Source of the DNA: Sipunculus nudus | Lineage: Eukaryota; Annelida; Sipuncula; Golfingiida; Sipunculidae | Length of the DNA stretch: 64,000 nt | Assembly (NCBI GenBank): GCA_026874595.1 | Contig: CM049306.1 | Location: 24,479,519-24,543,518 of the forward strand | Reading direction: 5' to 3' | Part shown: positions 45,979 to 60,900 of the stretch, piece by piece | Position numbering within the stretch: the stretch's first letter is position 1 | How the letters are laid out: each line of letters opens with the position of its first letter | Made by a program: the position numbers and the translations under genes | The notes under the pieces: model-generated | What the model saw: the letters and a program-made list of their open reading frames with translations, nothing else | What the model was told of the DNA's origin: nothing | Database searches by the model: none

Positions 45979-48900
45979 GTAAGGAGTCTGTTATTGTATC
46001 TGCTATGTATGGTGAAGTGTGATGTGTACCGTGTGCCACCACTTTTTCTCATGGTATATGCATGCTAATCAGGTGTTATACCTATAGGGCACACTGTAGG
46101 TGACCTTGCATTGGGTTTCTGCAGGGACAATGCATGCCAGTTAGACACACATTGCTACATGATGCACTGCTTTAAATCTTAGTGTGATTAATCCAAAAAC
46201 ATTATTTCCCTAACCACAAGAAATCGATCAGTTCAACATGACGCAACAGTCATGGGGTTAAACCAGGCTTGATGGAGGTATCAATAAAAGTGTTTTACAT
46301 TTCACAGTAAAATAACCAGTTGGCTTATAACAAGCATAAAAAATGTACAGAAAAGACCTGTTGATGCATATTGCTCATTTATCATATTTATTGACCCAGA
46401 AAGTGTGCAGGTACTGTAGGTATTAATTATTCCACTATGTAGGGGACTGCACTGTTATTCATCAGTGAACAGTATATTGGGACCCTTTGCATATGAGTAT
46501 GCATACATTTTAAGTTAGTGTACTAGTTGACATGCACTGAAAAATTGTTAATTATACCATTATACTTAAAAAAGTCCTGCCTTATAGTACTATGATGTAT
46601 TAATTAACTATTTTTAAAAAATAAAATTTCCACAGGAACTCTAAACATAATGCTCACTTATTTCAGATGAACTGATTATGTTGACCCCTTTTGATATTTT
46701 GGTACAAATTCATTTCAAGTTTTTGAGGTTACAAGTAAGATAATTGAGAATTGAGTTTTTTTCAGGTTTTATGTCTGGACAGTTAATTGAGAAACATTGA
46801 TAACTATGGAAAACTGCTAGGTATATTAGTGGTTGCAGGTGACTTTACTTCATAGTTTCCACATTATGACTATTGTGCACATACCTTTGTTATGCATACA
46901 GGTACACCTTAATATACCTAAAAATTCAGTGTTTCTCTCGGAATTATCATAGTATCTGCTAAGATTTCAATATGAAACCATTTCCTTGCATCTGCACAGA
47001 GAAGAAATCAACTGGCACCTGGCACAATCAGTAGATCAAGTAAACAAACTTACTGTCCTGCAGTAGTACCATTTATGATTCATGACAAGGACATCTTCCT
47101 GCATTACAAGTTCTACAGGCATGCAGACATTGCACCTTCAGCAAGTAGTCTTGTTATAGTAAACAGAATCATTTGAATTATACTTCTCAGCACACAAAAC
47201 CAAACTGAGATGTAAAACTGGTGAAAAAGAAACACTTGAGCCTGATAGTTGATATTGTTTGTCTTGGAAAAGTTTGTTTTCAGCAAAAAGTGAAATGATA
47301 GCAGAATATAATAAACATTGTGGAAAGAAACAAATTATTTTCAACAGCAAAGGTTTAATATATGTTAGGATTGGGAAGTATGCAGTTGCAGAGTAATTCA
47401 TCCAGTGTGTGAAACGCTATTACATCATCAAAACATGTGCTTGTTTTAAATGCAATAAATATCATTCTACAGTGAAAAGAGCATATATGTTACAACAACA
47501 GGTTCAGTTTATGCTCCCACTTTTTTAAGCAGCAGTTATTATTCATTATTTGTAAACCTTGGATTTGACCGGTTCCCGTTGACTGTATGCTTGTGAAACT
47601 GCCAGGAGATCTGTATGTACATATATGAAAGTCTATAAATATGAGCAGTTTCAGTTGAAAGAAGAAGTTGCCTCAAAAACTTTTTTTTATACATACATGT
47701 ACTTGTACTTCAGCCTTTGTTTACATATTTTGCCACCTTGTTTTGTATATATTATGTGATAGCTGAGATAACAAACGAGACATGTAGGTCAGGTTGACTG
47801 TCCTAGATTCACCCATCCAGGGTCCTCAGGTGTGAGAAAGATGTTACTACCTTAGTTACCTTACTATAGTTAATTGACCCTGAGAATGAACCATGTGATT
47901 AAGTGATCAGGTGAAGCGTCTTTTTTTGGGTAATAAACTTGTGATTGTTTGTGTAACACTACACTAAGGCTTTAAGATGAATCTCACCTTTAATATAGAT
48001 ACCTGCAGATTATGTTGCTTCAAAAAATTACACTGTCTCCAGACCTAGATTTCAAGGAACACAAAGGAAGTTCAAAGTACCTTTAATTTTTTTAGTTCAT
48101 ATTATTGTTTAAATTACAGTTTCTATCAGTCAACTTTAAATAACAAACATGAAAGATGATAACTTGTTCAGTTTCATTTTATTTATTTTTTAATGTTAAC
48201 ATAGATATTCCAGTATATATTTTGGATTTTCCATGTAAAGAAAATTAAAAAAAAATTGGTTTATATACATTAAAGATGTTATCAGATGCTTTTGAATGGA
48301 AATAAATGTGTAGCATATATGTAGATTTGACCATAGAAAGTTGAACCAGATGAGGGGTGTCTGGATCTCACCTAATGTTTTAAGTACGTCCCTGTCTAGA
48401 ACTTCTGTCATACACATACATCCGCTGGTAGCTCAGTCTTAAATTGGTCTTGGGTTTCTGTTTTTGCAATGAGGGAAAAGCAAAAGAACTTGAAAAGAAA
48501 AATAATTGCCTGAAATTGGGGAAGGTAAGGAAATTAATCAGCCTAAAAGAAAAGATTTCCATTCTGATATCCAAACAGCAAATCAACTTGCTGAATGGCT
48601 ATGGTGACCTTTTATCATGGACCAGGTTAAATTTATTTTCTCAGGGATTTTTATTATTTTTCAGGGAAAACTCAAGGGTGAAAATCAAAGAATTTTCATG
48701 AATTTTAAAGAATTGATTGGAACATTGATGAAATAATTAAATGTCATAATTTTTTTTGCATCATCAGAAGGTTTGATGGAGAAAGTATAGGAAGATAAAC
48801 AAGTTTGGAATTAACTAACTATTGGAATGTTCACTTAGGTGCATTGGGTGTACTTTGTTCTGAACAACATTAGTGCCTCATGGTTAAAGTACGCAGCACT

Positions 48901-51900
48901 CTCAGTGCCTCCCATCTTAAGTTAGGCTGCGTACATAGGTCCCTGCATGTATGAATGTGGGTGTGTTTGATTAAGCCAGGTAAAGGCCAGTTATGTTCTC
49001 CATGGCAGTGCGTCTCTTTCCTCTCACCCTGCGGCCAGGTAGTTCAACAAGGACTTCCTGTGTACAGTATGCCGTGCACTTAGCCGCTAATACTTCAGCT
49101 GCACGTGCACTAGTTGACGTCACAAAGGAAGCTTTTCTGAAGAGTAAATGCCTGTTTACTTAGTCTTTCAAAATGGCTCCTCAAGCATGCCTGTTGTATT
49201 ACTAAGATTTGATAAGCAGAGTAAACAAGATGAATGGGATGATGGGATAGGTATTGTACCACTTAGGCATTTAAATCATATGAAACAAAGTTGACACATA
49301 TAAATAATGTGATATTGTTTAAAACTTGCTAAAACAATGGCATGGAGATAAACCTGATGAATAAAATTTAATTTTCTTGAATTTATTTTTTAGATTAAAC
49401 TTTAAAAAAAAAGTAATTGAACATGAAGATCTAGGAAATAAAAGTTGTAACTGGCAGTGTATGTGATTTATCTATTGATGGTCAATAGTTACACAGGTAT
49501 TTTTTTTATAGGAAAGTAAATAGCTGTGATCCAAAATGAACAGTTACAGGTATTTTCTTACAGGAAAGTTATAATCTGTTTACCAAAATGTATAGTTGCA
49601 GGTATTTTGGTACAGGAATTCCTGAAAAGTAATATAGGCTGTTAAGTTTCAGTAAGTAGTTCAAGTAGAATGCTTTTGTAGTCTGTACCTTAACTCTTTC
49701 ATGTACATAGTCTTCAGATGGTATGTATATTGTATTTTTAAGGGTTATCATTAAGTTACAGAAGCTTTGACAATGCACAGTAAACCATATTATATTTCTT
49801 ATTTTGATGGAATATTCGACAATATCTCATGTTTATGGTCACAGCTTGTTTATCTTTTGATTAGATATATACCCTCGTATAAAACATAGAGTAAAAGAAT
49901 GTGCTTTAGACAGCTCCACCTGAGATGAAATTCACATGAATACACTACAAAGGTTGAAGGCAACAAATCAAGGAAAGCTAAAGATGAAAATCACTGGGAA
50001 CTGACTCAAACAAAGTAACCTGCACAGGTAAAAATGTGATAAATGATGATGATCAGTGCAGAGTCTGTTATTGGGCATCCATACAGAAACTTACGTGCTC
50101 CTATAAAAGTGCAATTACCAGAACGGACAATAGGTGTATATATCTGTATTGTAATGGGTGATTTGAGCGCATGCCTTGTGAAGTGTCCTGAGAGTATTTC
50201 ACTCCTTAGCTGTATCGTTATTCTAGCTTAGTGTAACTATCACACAGACTTGGCTTTGCAGTTAAAGGTGAAATGAGCCACAATTGCTATTGTATGTTTG
50301 CCTGGGAGAAACGACTGGGTGCCTTTTCATAACTCCTCAGGAATTTCACATATATCACGACTGAATGAATTTTCCCACCAGTAACCAGTATTGTGTGCAG
50401 GAATTTCTTGACTGAGGTGCTGTGTAACAGTATGTATCTAAGTCTATACCCCTGAACTTATTTGTGTACCAACCCTGGATGACATGTGTACTCTCAGTTA
50501 TTCAAGAGCCCTGAGGATTGAAAGAGTAAGAACCAACTCGAGTTGATTGTATAAACTGTGAAGTCAAGGTGTTTGAGAAAGGTGTTGAAAGTTCTGTGCC
50601 TGAGTTAATTGCATAAACACCTGATCAAAGTAAAGCTAAAAGTATGTTTATATTAAGGTTACTAAGGTGTTAAGATGTTTACTAGCAATATTTAATTTTT
50701 TTCATTTGGCAACATATATGATACTTTAAGAGCTTTTGTTCCCCCCAATGAGTGCATGCTTTTTTTCACAGTAAATCCTGTTGATGCAGTATCTCCCAAA
50801 AGTTCTCAGATGAATCTCTCTCAGTTTATCTGCAAGGATGATTCATGGAACAAGGAACAATCAGAAAGTTTGGTTGAATCGTAGGCCCAGATCTAGTTGT
50901 GGATCCAGATTGTGGTGAATGTATGTGCTGTTTGAGTGCTCTCTAATTTTAGATATTTCATCTGGTCTCTTTCATCTATTGCTTTGCTTTAGCACCTTAT
51001 CTTCTTTTTGATAATATTCTGAATAAGTTTTATATATAATCACTTCTGTTGTCACATGTGGAGCAGATGCATTTATGCCGAAACAGAAAACATCTTTGAT
51101 GTTGAATCTGTTTTCAGTGATTTTGACTAGCCCTCATGTTACCATGACACCTGGCTGTTCATTTAGTATACGTTGATACCTGCATGTCAGTGTACGTATT
51201 ACACTATTTACAGAGTATAAATTACCAATAAAATTACTATTCAAACCCTTAGAGATGATGCTGAAAGAGCTTAGAATTAGTTTGATATATCAGAGGAATG
51301 ATAATAGTAGAGCACCAATAGAAATTGTCTTTGTTTTACTGGAATAAAAATATATCTCTGGATTCTGTATTTAACTGATATACAGAGCTAACCTGACCAG
51401 CTGCTGGACCAGCCAGAGTGGTCATGTTAGCAGTGTGGTTATGTTAGCAGGTTCTATGCTGTTTGACATTAGTCTTGGAACAAAAAAATGTCTTCTTACA
51501 GGGGGTGTTCATGATAGCAGGGTGGTCATCAGGTGAGGTTTCACAGTATTCCAGAATCACATGGGCCAAGAAATAAAAAAAAATGTGAATGACATCGAAG
51601 TATTGTTTGACACTTCAATGTATTCTTAATTATTCAAATGATCCATCTTAATTGCTTGAAATTGGAAATCCTGCTTTTTTTCCACAGTAAATACCTTGAA
51701 ATTAAAAAGTTTAGGTTAAAGTTATGATACTGATATATTACCCAAGTCTTGGAATGGATGTTTGATTCTTCATTTCTTAGTTTTAAAGTATACTCAATTC
51801 TGGTTTTATTTTAAGCAAATTAATCACAAATAAGTGATTGGCAAACAGCAAAAGTGGTTTATCAGCAGCCATTTCTCAGGACCTGTTTAAGGGAACACCT

Positions 51901-54900
51901 TATTAAGTGTTCCTCCTAAAACAGTTACTGCATTCAGGTTTAAAATCATGGTAAATCAACCACTTCAGAGTGACACTGAGGACATATTAATTAGATCTGC
52001 TGTTCAAACATCCTGTGATAGTTACTGTTGTTACTGTTATCTCTGTTTGAAAAGGTAGCACTCCTTCCTTATCAGATATACCTTTAATAGCACAGGTAAA
52101 GGGTCCGGTTAGGGATGGGAAAATCACTGCTGTTTAAATCAGGTAAATTCTCAGGTAAATGATGCTCTAATTATCTACAGGAAACACAAAGCTTGCAGGA
52201 GATGGTTGATAAATCATATACTAGAGGTGGGATTAAAGCCTATCTATTTCTAGCTCATTGTTATCTGCATGTATCATACAATTATTGTTTGTCTAACATG
52301 TGAATAAACATTTTAGCTGCCACAGATGCAAAAGTTAAACTATGAGCAAGGTCTACCAGCTTGTTCTATAGACACATTTAGACACAAAGGAATACATGGT
52401 GCTTTAAATCACTTCCTTATGATGACCCTTCTTTAAGTCTCTTCCCCTTTAAAATAATTTGCTGAGAGACATGAAATCCATGCTAGAAAATGAAGCCATG
52501 TTTCTCCTTTTTTATGCCCCCGCCACAAAGTGGCTGGGGCATATAGTTTTACCCATGTCCGTCCTTCCGTCATTCCGAAATCAAAAAGTTGTACGGACTT
52601 TTTTTCGCAATGCCTGCAGATATTGGCCTGATTTTTGGTGTGTTGGCAGATATAGACCGAGTTCGCGTTTCGTCCCGATTGACCTACTTTTGACCGTTTT
52701 ACAGCTCCTAAACTTAGAAAATTTCATGAAAAATAGAAATTTTCATGACAAATACACATGTACGGACTTTTTTTCGCAATGCCTGCAGATATTGGCCTGA
52801 TTTTTGGTGTGTTGGCAGATATAGACCAGTTACAGATTGAGTTCGCGTTTCGTCCCGGTTGACCTACTTTTGACCGTTTTACGGCTCCTAAACTTAGAAA
52901 ATTTCATGAAAAATAAAAATTTTCATGACAAATACACATGTACGGACTTTTTTTCGCAATGCCTGCAGATATTGGCCTGATTTTTGGTATGTGGGCAGAT
53001 AATGACAAGTTACAGATTGAGATCGTGTTTCGTCCCGGTTGACCTACTTTTGACCATTTTACAGCTCCTAAACTTAGAAAATTTCATGAAAAATAAAAAT
53101 TTTCATGACAAATACACATGTACGGACTTTTTTTCGCAATGCCTGCAGATATTGGCCTGATTTTTGGTATGTGGGCAGATAATGACCAGTTACAGATTGA
53201 GTTGGCGTTTGGTCTCGGTTGACCTACTTTTGACCGTTTTACGGCTCCTAAACTTAGAAAATTTCATGAAAAATAAAAATTTTCATGACAAATACACATG
53301 TACAGACTTTTTTTCGCAATGCCTGCAGATATTGGCCTGATTTTTGGTGTGTAAGCAGATATAGACCAGTTACAGATCAAGTTCGCGTTTTGTCCTGGTT
53401 GACCTACTTTTGAACGTTTTATGCCTCCTTAACTTAGAAAATTTCATGTAAAATAGAAATATTCATGACAGATACACATGTACAGACTTTTTTTCGCAAT
53501 GCCTGCAGATATTGGCCTGATTTTTGGTGTGTAAGCAGATATAGACCAGTTACAGATCGAGTTTGAGTTTCGTCCTGGTTGACCTACTTTTGACCGTTTT
53601 ACGGCTCCTAAACTTAGAAAATTTCATGAAAAATAGAAATTTTCATGACAAATACACATGTACAGACTTTTTTTCGCAATGCCTGCAGATATTGGCCTGA
53701 TTTTTGGTGTGTGGGCAGATATAGACCAGTTACAGATCGAGTTTGCGTTTCCTCTCAGTTGACCTACTTTTGACCGTTTGACGGTGCTCTAACATAGAAA
53801 ATTTCATAAAAAAGTGCACATATATGGACTTTTTTCCTCATTGCCTGCAGATACCACCCTGATTTTTTATGTGTGGGCAGATAATGACAGTTACAGATTG
53901 AGTTCGCGTTTCGTCCCAGTTGACCTACTTTTGATTGTTTTACGGCTCCTAAACATAGAAAATTTCATGAAAGACAGAACTTTTTTATGGAACATGCACA
54001 TGTATTGACTTTTTTTCACAAAAAAATGTTGCTTGATAATGACCCGTTACAGATGGAGTTTGCATTTTGCCCTTGTTGACCTACTTTTGACAATACAACA
54101 CCTCCTGAACTTAAAAAATTTTTCAAAATTTTACAAATGTTTCTAATTTGCCCCAGGCGGGGGCATTCGTGTCATTCCGACACATCTAGTTTAATATTAG
54201 TTTGTCCAGCATAGGCTATATTTATATTTTTTTTAAAAGATGAATAGTTTAAGACAGTTTATGTAGTATAAGACATTATACTGAAGGTGACTTCTACCTG
54301 ACAAGTTTGAAGTTGGCTTGTGTAAATAATTATATTTTCATGTAATGGAACCTGTTGGAATAAATAAATTATTATATATCATTTTATATATCTTATTATA
54401 TTATGTTATACTATTGGTATCCATTCATCTCACTGATGAGCAAGACAGATATAGAGGTTTAGACTTTTTATGGGAAGGTATTGCACAAAGTTATTTGATC
54501 CTGATATGGATGTATATTGATCATTTACAACTGTGCTTTTCAGTTTAATACACAGGTGTATCTGTATATATTTAAACAGGTGTGTTTACCTGATTATGAC
54601 AGTATGACAGGCTAAGTATATGCAAAAACTTAGTGGCTAGAAATAGACTGGCTGCATTAGAAGCAAGCTATAGGTTAAAAATAAGCTTTCTATACTGAAG
54701 GAGCCATCTAGATCAGGTCAAAAGAAGTGAGATATACAGAGGAAGTTATGTAGACCGTACCTGTATGTATTTTTAGCGCTATATGATCCAGTGCATGGGG
54801 TTACACTCTAGGGTGTTTTCAGCTACTGCTTATCAGGGATGTTGGTTTTAGAAGTGCCAGTGGAGTGGAACTTCCGTGCTGTATTCACCTGTGGCTGCAG

Positions 54901-57900
54901 ATACAAGTCTATCTTGTGCTGTTTTCACCTGTGGCTGCAGTTACCAGTCTATCTCATGTCCACTAACACCTGTCATCCTGGCAAGGCTTTATCAGATCAA
55001 CAAGTACATTCTACTTTTCCCAATACAGGTATACAGATGAACTGGGCAGAGACCACCTACAGGGAAGCAAAGAGATTTGACTTAAAAATGAAAAGTTTTT
55101 TTCCAATCCTGCCCTTTCCATGATTTGTTAAAGTAGTTATTTTGGAAAAAAACATAATTCCCTACTGCATTGCTCTCAGAATCTGAGATATTAGATTAGG
55201 TAAATGCATGCAGTGTCATATAAATTAAGAAATGCATGATCTAACTTAGATTGATATAAATCCTGTACAGTTTGCTAACTATGAATGTTAATATGTACAC
55301 GGTAATATGTTAACTTGTGTATATTTAACATTGCATAGTTATATATGTACAGTTATTTATAACTGGTACTTGGTTGTGAATCTTGCATGGCATGAAGGCT
55401 GGTTTGTACTTGCAGCACCTGAGACAACTGAAGGTCACTGGTTGTCGTGGGGACCGTGGTCTCCCTGCACACAGACTTGTGGGAAGGGTGTACGAGTGCG
55501 CTCCAGGAACTGCTCAAATATAAACGAGACCTGTGTTCCTGGCTCTCGTGTTGAGCTCACCCACTGTGAAGTCAAGTGTTCAGGTAAAAGAAATGACCAA
55601 ATAGTTTGTCATGTGAGTGTTTGTGCATATGTGCATTTTGGATATTAAAACATGAATAATAACTTTGTGATCCTTGGTTTGATATTTTTATATGTTGAAT
55701 ATCTTAAAATGTGTTCAATTAATGTGGGCATAAGAATTTTTCCAGCATAATACAGTGTACAAACCCTCACTTCACTTTCTTAGGAAGGGGAGGGGTGGGG
55801 GGGGGGGGGCAATGACTTTTTGTCACCCTCAATTTTAAGGGGATAAAATTCATAATTTTAACATATTAGATAATTCTGTCATGCAGTTAGTTTTCATATT
55901 TTTCTCACTCAATGTTGTATTATGCGTTTGATAATGAGAAAATTTAGGATGTACATGACAATTGCCTCCATGAACTAATAGTCAGTAATGTAAACCAGCG
56001 GTACAGTATGTTTTTGATTATTTATCAATAGAGTAAATAAATTGAGGGATGTTTTTTCCTGTATATTTGTCCTTTTATATCTAGAATGCCCATAATCTTG
56101 TTATTCAACATACAGAAAGGGTGGTGTATAAAATTCAGTCTGCAGTGTTTTTACCCTTGTAATATATTCAGCCAAACATTGCCCATCAGAGGCTGACCTT
56201 GAAAGTATGTTAGTCTCCTGTTCATGCTTAATCATCAGGTGTCGCAGCAAGAGATGAGAAAAAACTCCCGTAACATCAGTGGAACTATGTAGGGTTGTCA
56301 TCATGGAATGTCACAACTCATCAATACCATCTTTTGTGGCCATAGTGACAGTCATCGAGGTCATGGAGTGCAAGTTGCCTTGTGGATAATATTGCACTGC
56401 CTCCAGATATGCCGTAACAATTGGAAATTCTAAGCTTCCAAAAACATCCCACAAACACAAAACGAGACACCGCCTGGCTTTTCACAAGTCCTTTTAAAGA
56501 ATCCTTCATGAAGTGGGATGGAACATAAAGCTAAAGCAAAGTTAGAGGAGGCTGGAAGCCGCAAGTGGGAGCCAATTCGAGCCCACGCTGTAAATGGGTA
56601 TTGTAGTGTGACATGCAGGTGTTGACAGTTTGTCACTTCTACAGAAAAGTTCACCATACAAGGCCAATTGGATCGGCAATGGGCCAGTTCTTTAGCGCTT
56701 CAAAATGTCTTGTGCATAATGTTCAGGGCCCTCTGTGTTGATTATGAGGGAATGTCCTAACAGTGGGACATCAGAAACTGTCAGTAAACAGCAGATGGTG
56801 ATCGTCAGGTGGGTCTCTGTATCAATGTGTTGGTTTTACTGCTCTCTTCTCCTTCCAAAGTACACGGTTCTTTTTTCACAAGTCTCCTGAAGTGTCGCCT
56901 TTACACGGGACCCCCAGGTATTGGCCAGTCATGGTTGAGTGAAAGTGAATCAACTGAGTGGATATATTGAAGCTGGAGTCTTGGTCCCTGTTCACTCTTC
57001 CCAAGGTTAACTAATAAAATCCTCTTGATGGATTCATCAACATACATGTCCTCTTGATGTACACGCACACTCATGTTGGTGATGGCGCACCATAAAATGT
57101 CTCTGTCAGAATGGAATATTGTGTGGCAGCCATCATATTCCCTAAATCTGTCATAACTCGAAATGGAGCACTGATCAGTGCAGTCTCAGTACCTGTGACA
57201 CTGCTGCTTTCATACATCACCTTGTTTATCACTGCTTTATCATCTGTATTGATTCTCCCTGAAATTCTGTAAACTCTCATGTTAATCACTTTATAAAAAA
57301 GTGCAGGTTATTATTTAAAAAATATCCATTTACATTTTTTTCCACTTCTGTTTTCTTCTTTTAGTTTAAACAAAATCAGTCCATATTTTAGAAAGTGCAG
57401 AACCCTCTGATCCTGTGTTTTTGTACATGTAGGTCAATGTGTATGATGCATAATCCTCGTCAGTTTTTCTTCAATTATAGATAAAAATTATTATCATAAA
57501 ATTCATTAAATCATTCAAAACTGATTTGTACTCATGTAATTTTTTTTTCAATTTAGGGTCTGTATATTTAAAATAGATCATGTAAACCATTTGCATCAGT
57601 ATTAATTATATTAAAAAATTGTTCGTCTTAGGACTATACTCTTACTTATTTACAGTAAAACCAAGTTTTCCAAATAATACCCAATTTATAAGAGCTGAGG
57701 AAGGCAAGGACCTGAAGTTACCATGTCGACCAAAAGGCAGCCCCCATCCCTTCATCAGATGGTACTACAATGGAGTTGATCTTCTTTCTGTCGGGTATGT
57801 TCTGTTCAGCTTATTTTAGAATTCATAAAAAGATCCTTTCCAAAGCTCAGAATCACCTGTACTTATCCAGTCTGCTTGGATATATTGCAGTGGAGAGTAT

Positions 57901-60900
57901 GCATGGTTGCCATGCTACAGCAGAACTTGATAGAATGTGATCTTTTTATGAAGAATAGGTTAAATGCTTATTGTATTAAGAAATTTGGATTTGCATTTAC
58001 TGTCTTTTGTTAAGAACAGGTCAAGCTTAATGGAAAAACCATACAGTCCGGAGAAATACATACCAAGACGTTGATATGTGTCATGTATAATGTTCATAAT
58101 ATGGACTGGCAGAAGTATTATTGTGTGCAGCACTGGTTACATGTTGACAGAGTTGAACAACACATTTTGCTGTCCGGGGGGGATATCTACAAAGATGTGC
58201 TCTGTATTATCTTATGGAAACAAACAATCAACCCTTAACATCCTGATGTGAAACTTAAAAAACCCAAATGCTTCTGCATCTAATATACTTATATTGGAGC
58301 ATCCTTCCTTAAATATTTATGCAGCTTGATTTTGCTGTGTATTAAATATATGGAGATACATGAGCACTAAGTCTTGATCATATTCTTTTTAGCTTTCTGA
58401 ATATATCCTCTGCTATAGTATTCACTGCAGACATGGAATGTAAAGTCTACACCACTTCCCCTGTCCAACTGTACAATTACATTAAGGCAGGCAACTAAGC
58501 TCGAAATATTTCATACCAGATCAGAAAAAAAGAAAAAAGCAAAATTAGTAGGAATGAAACAATACCTATAGCTTTGTAAAAAGTTCTTGCTAAGGGTGAA
58601 ACAATAAATGAGAAAATAGTTGACATATTTGCAAATAATACATACAAGAGATGAAAACAACAGTCTTGAGAATGAAGTATGGAGAAATTTGTCAGTCATA
58701 CTGAAGAAGTGGTTCTTATGGAATTTTTTACATCACTGGAATATCATCCTACAAAATCATGGCTCATTGTCCTCATTTTCAAAAGACACCTTGAAAGACT
58801 TGGCCTTATTATCACAATACAATAGTTAGTAAAGAAAATGGATTTGAAAAAAATATCTTGAAAAAAAATAATTGGTTTGGGAACATAGTATATAGTGTGT
58901 ATTAACAACTGGTATCAACCAAAGAACTGTCACAACTGTTGAACTATATATATTCTTAAAAATTTCAAATATCCTCCCCCCCCCCATAGAAAACAATGTT
59001 TAATCAAGAACAAATATTAAATCAGTTTGGAAATAGTGTAAACCATTACATGAAAGTGTTATATCACTTTTATCTTTTAAAAATACATGAAATATAAAAA
59101 AAAATATCCTCAAAAGAAAATTTGGCCGTAAATAGAGAAAGAAATAATAAGATATAACCAGAAAACTGTTTGGAGGGAGGTTTATATGGTTTCAGACTCC
59201 AGCCACCCTACCTTCACTGATTATCTTTGATGATGCATCATGTGTTTGCCACATTGTGGAACCTCACAGAAACTGGATGAGATTATTATCAGGGTTTATG
59301 TAACCTTTGACCTCTGCAATAACTGTGTGCCATGTGGCCGCCATATATCAGTGTTACTTCAGCCAAAAGAAAATACACTTACACATGTCTGGATGAGCTT
59401 TTGTTGTTAGTTTACAAGATATGGAATCTGTAGGTGTGACAGTATTGGATTAAGTGACTTATAATCAGTACCAGTGATCCATACAATATTTTACATCTAT
59501 ATCTGTGCTGATATATATATGTTCATCTTTTATAACCATACATTCTGCTTAATGGTATATCAGCAAGACTTGAAGATAGCTGCCCAGTGACTAGAAACAT
59601 TAAAAAGATATACTGTGGCTGCCGTTTTGTTTGCAAGGGTTTCAAAATTGTGATACTCATAAAAGGGGAATTATCCAAAAAATATAGCCTTTGTGAATCG
59701 GAGGTCTTATCGCTGAAGGCAAGTTGAAAGGTAAAACATTGATATATAATGAATAGTAATATATTTTGTATGATCAAAAATTGCTATTATACATGATACA
59801 ATATTTTTAAAAATATTTGCCAATAATGAATTATAATTGGCACTCATCTATGTTCCCTTGGGTCTGTGTGTTATTATTAAGATTTTGTTCACTTAATGTT
59901 TGATACAAGTAATAAATATAGTAATGGTTATACTCTGTGTAGGTAGTTAGTTAGGTGAGATCCCGAAAATGGAACCCTCAGGGGAAACGCTGAAAAAGTG
60001 AAAATCGTTAAATTTTAACCTTGAAAATGTCAAGCCAAGCACAGTGTCTACAGGGCATTGTTGAAGATAATATCACGTACTCTGGCTGTCTTCATATTGG
60101 TTGGCTTCGAATTACCCAACTTTTAATTTTTCTTTGTTTTTGTTGGTTTCATTTTGCAGTATCATCAAAAACCTATAATTAGAAAGTATGAATATGACCT
60201 TATGCTTTCTTAGTTTACATAGCTTCAGTTATGACTTGAGTCTACCCATCCCCAAAAATGAACTCCTGTTTGGTGAGAATTGTTAATCCCTGACATTGTT
60301 TGGTCACGATTAAATGCACAGGTAAGCTGCTGATGAGTTGACAGTATTTTGGGAACCGCTCACCTGTCAAGATGACTAATGTTGTGTAATGACTGCTTCA
60401 CCATGCTGACAGGATGTCTTTTTCACATTAGGATTTTTTTTTCATTTTTTAACCCTGTGTGGAAACCACAGATTTGAAACCCTTGTGAATATGAAACCAA
60501 CCACGGTAACCAGTATGCTAGATATAATCAAGACAATTATTAAATGATGTTTTCAGTGCGATGTGTAATGAAAATAAATATGCCTACAAAATCAGCATAA
60601 TATATTTACAACTTTATAAGGCTTATTTGATTGTCAAATCCAATTTCTGTCATGGATCCTACTTACATTTGTTATGGACTAATTATTTATATATCAGAAT
60701 ATATAATATACAGACATGTTTATAGAGTTTGAGCCAAATGTATTTAATCATTAGTTTTCCAAATTTTTTCAATATTTCTTTACTCTATTTTCAGGAAATT
60801 AAGAGGTGTGCAGAATTCAGTAAATAAACTGGAGATTGAAAAAATTACCAAAGATTTTGCGGGTATATATTCCTGCCATGCAATAAACAAACATGGAGAC

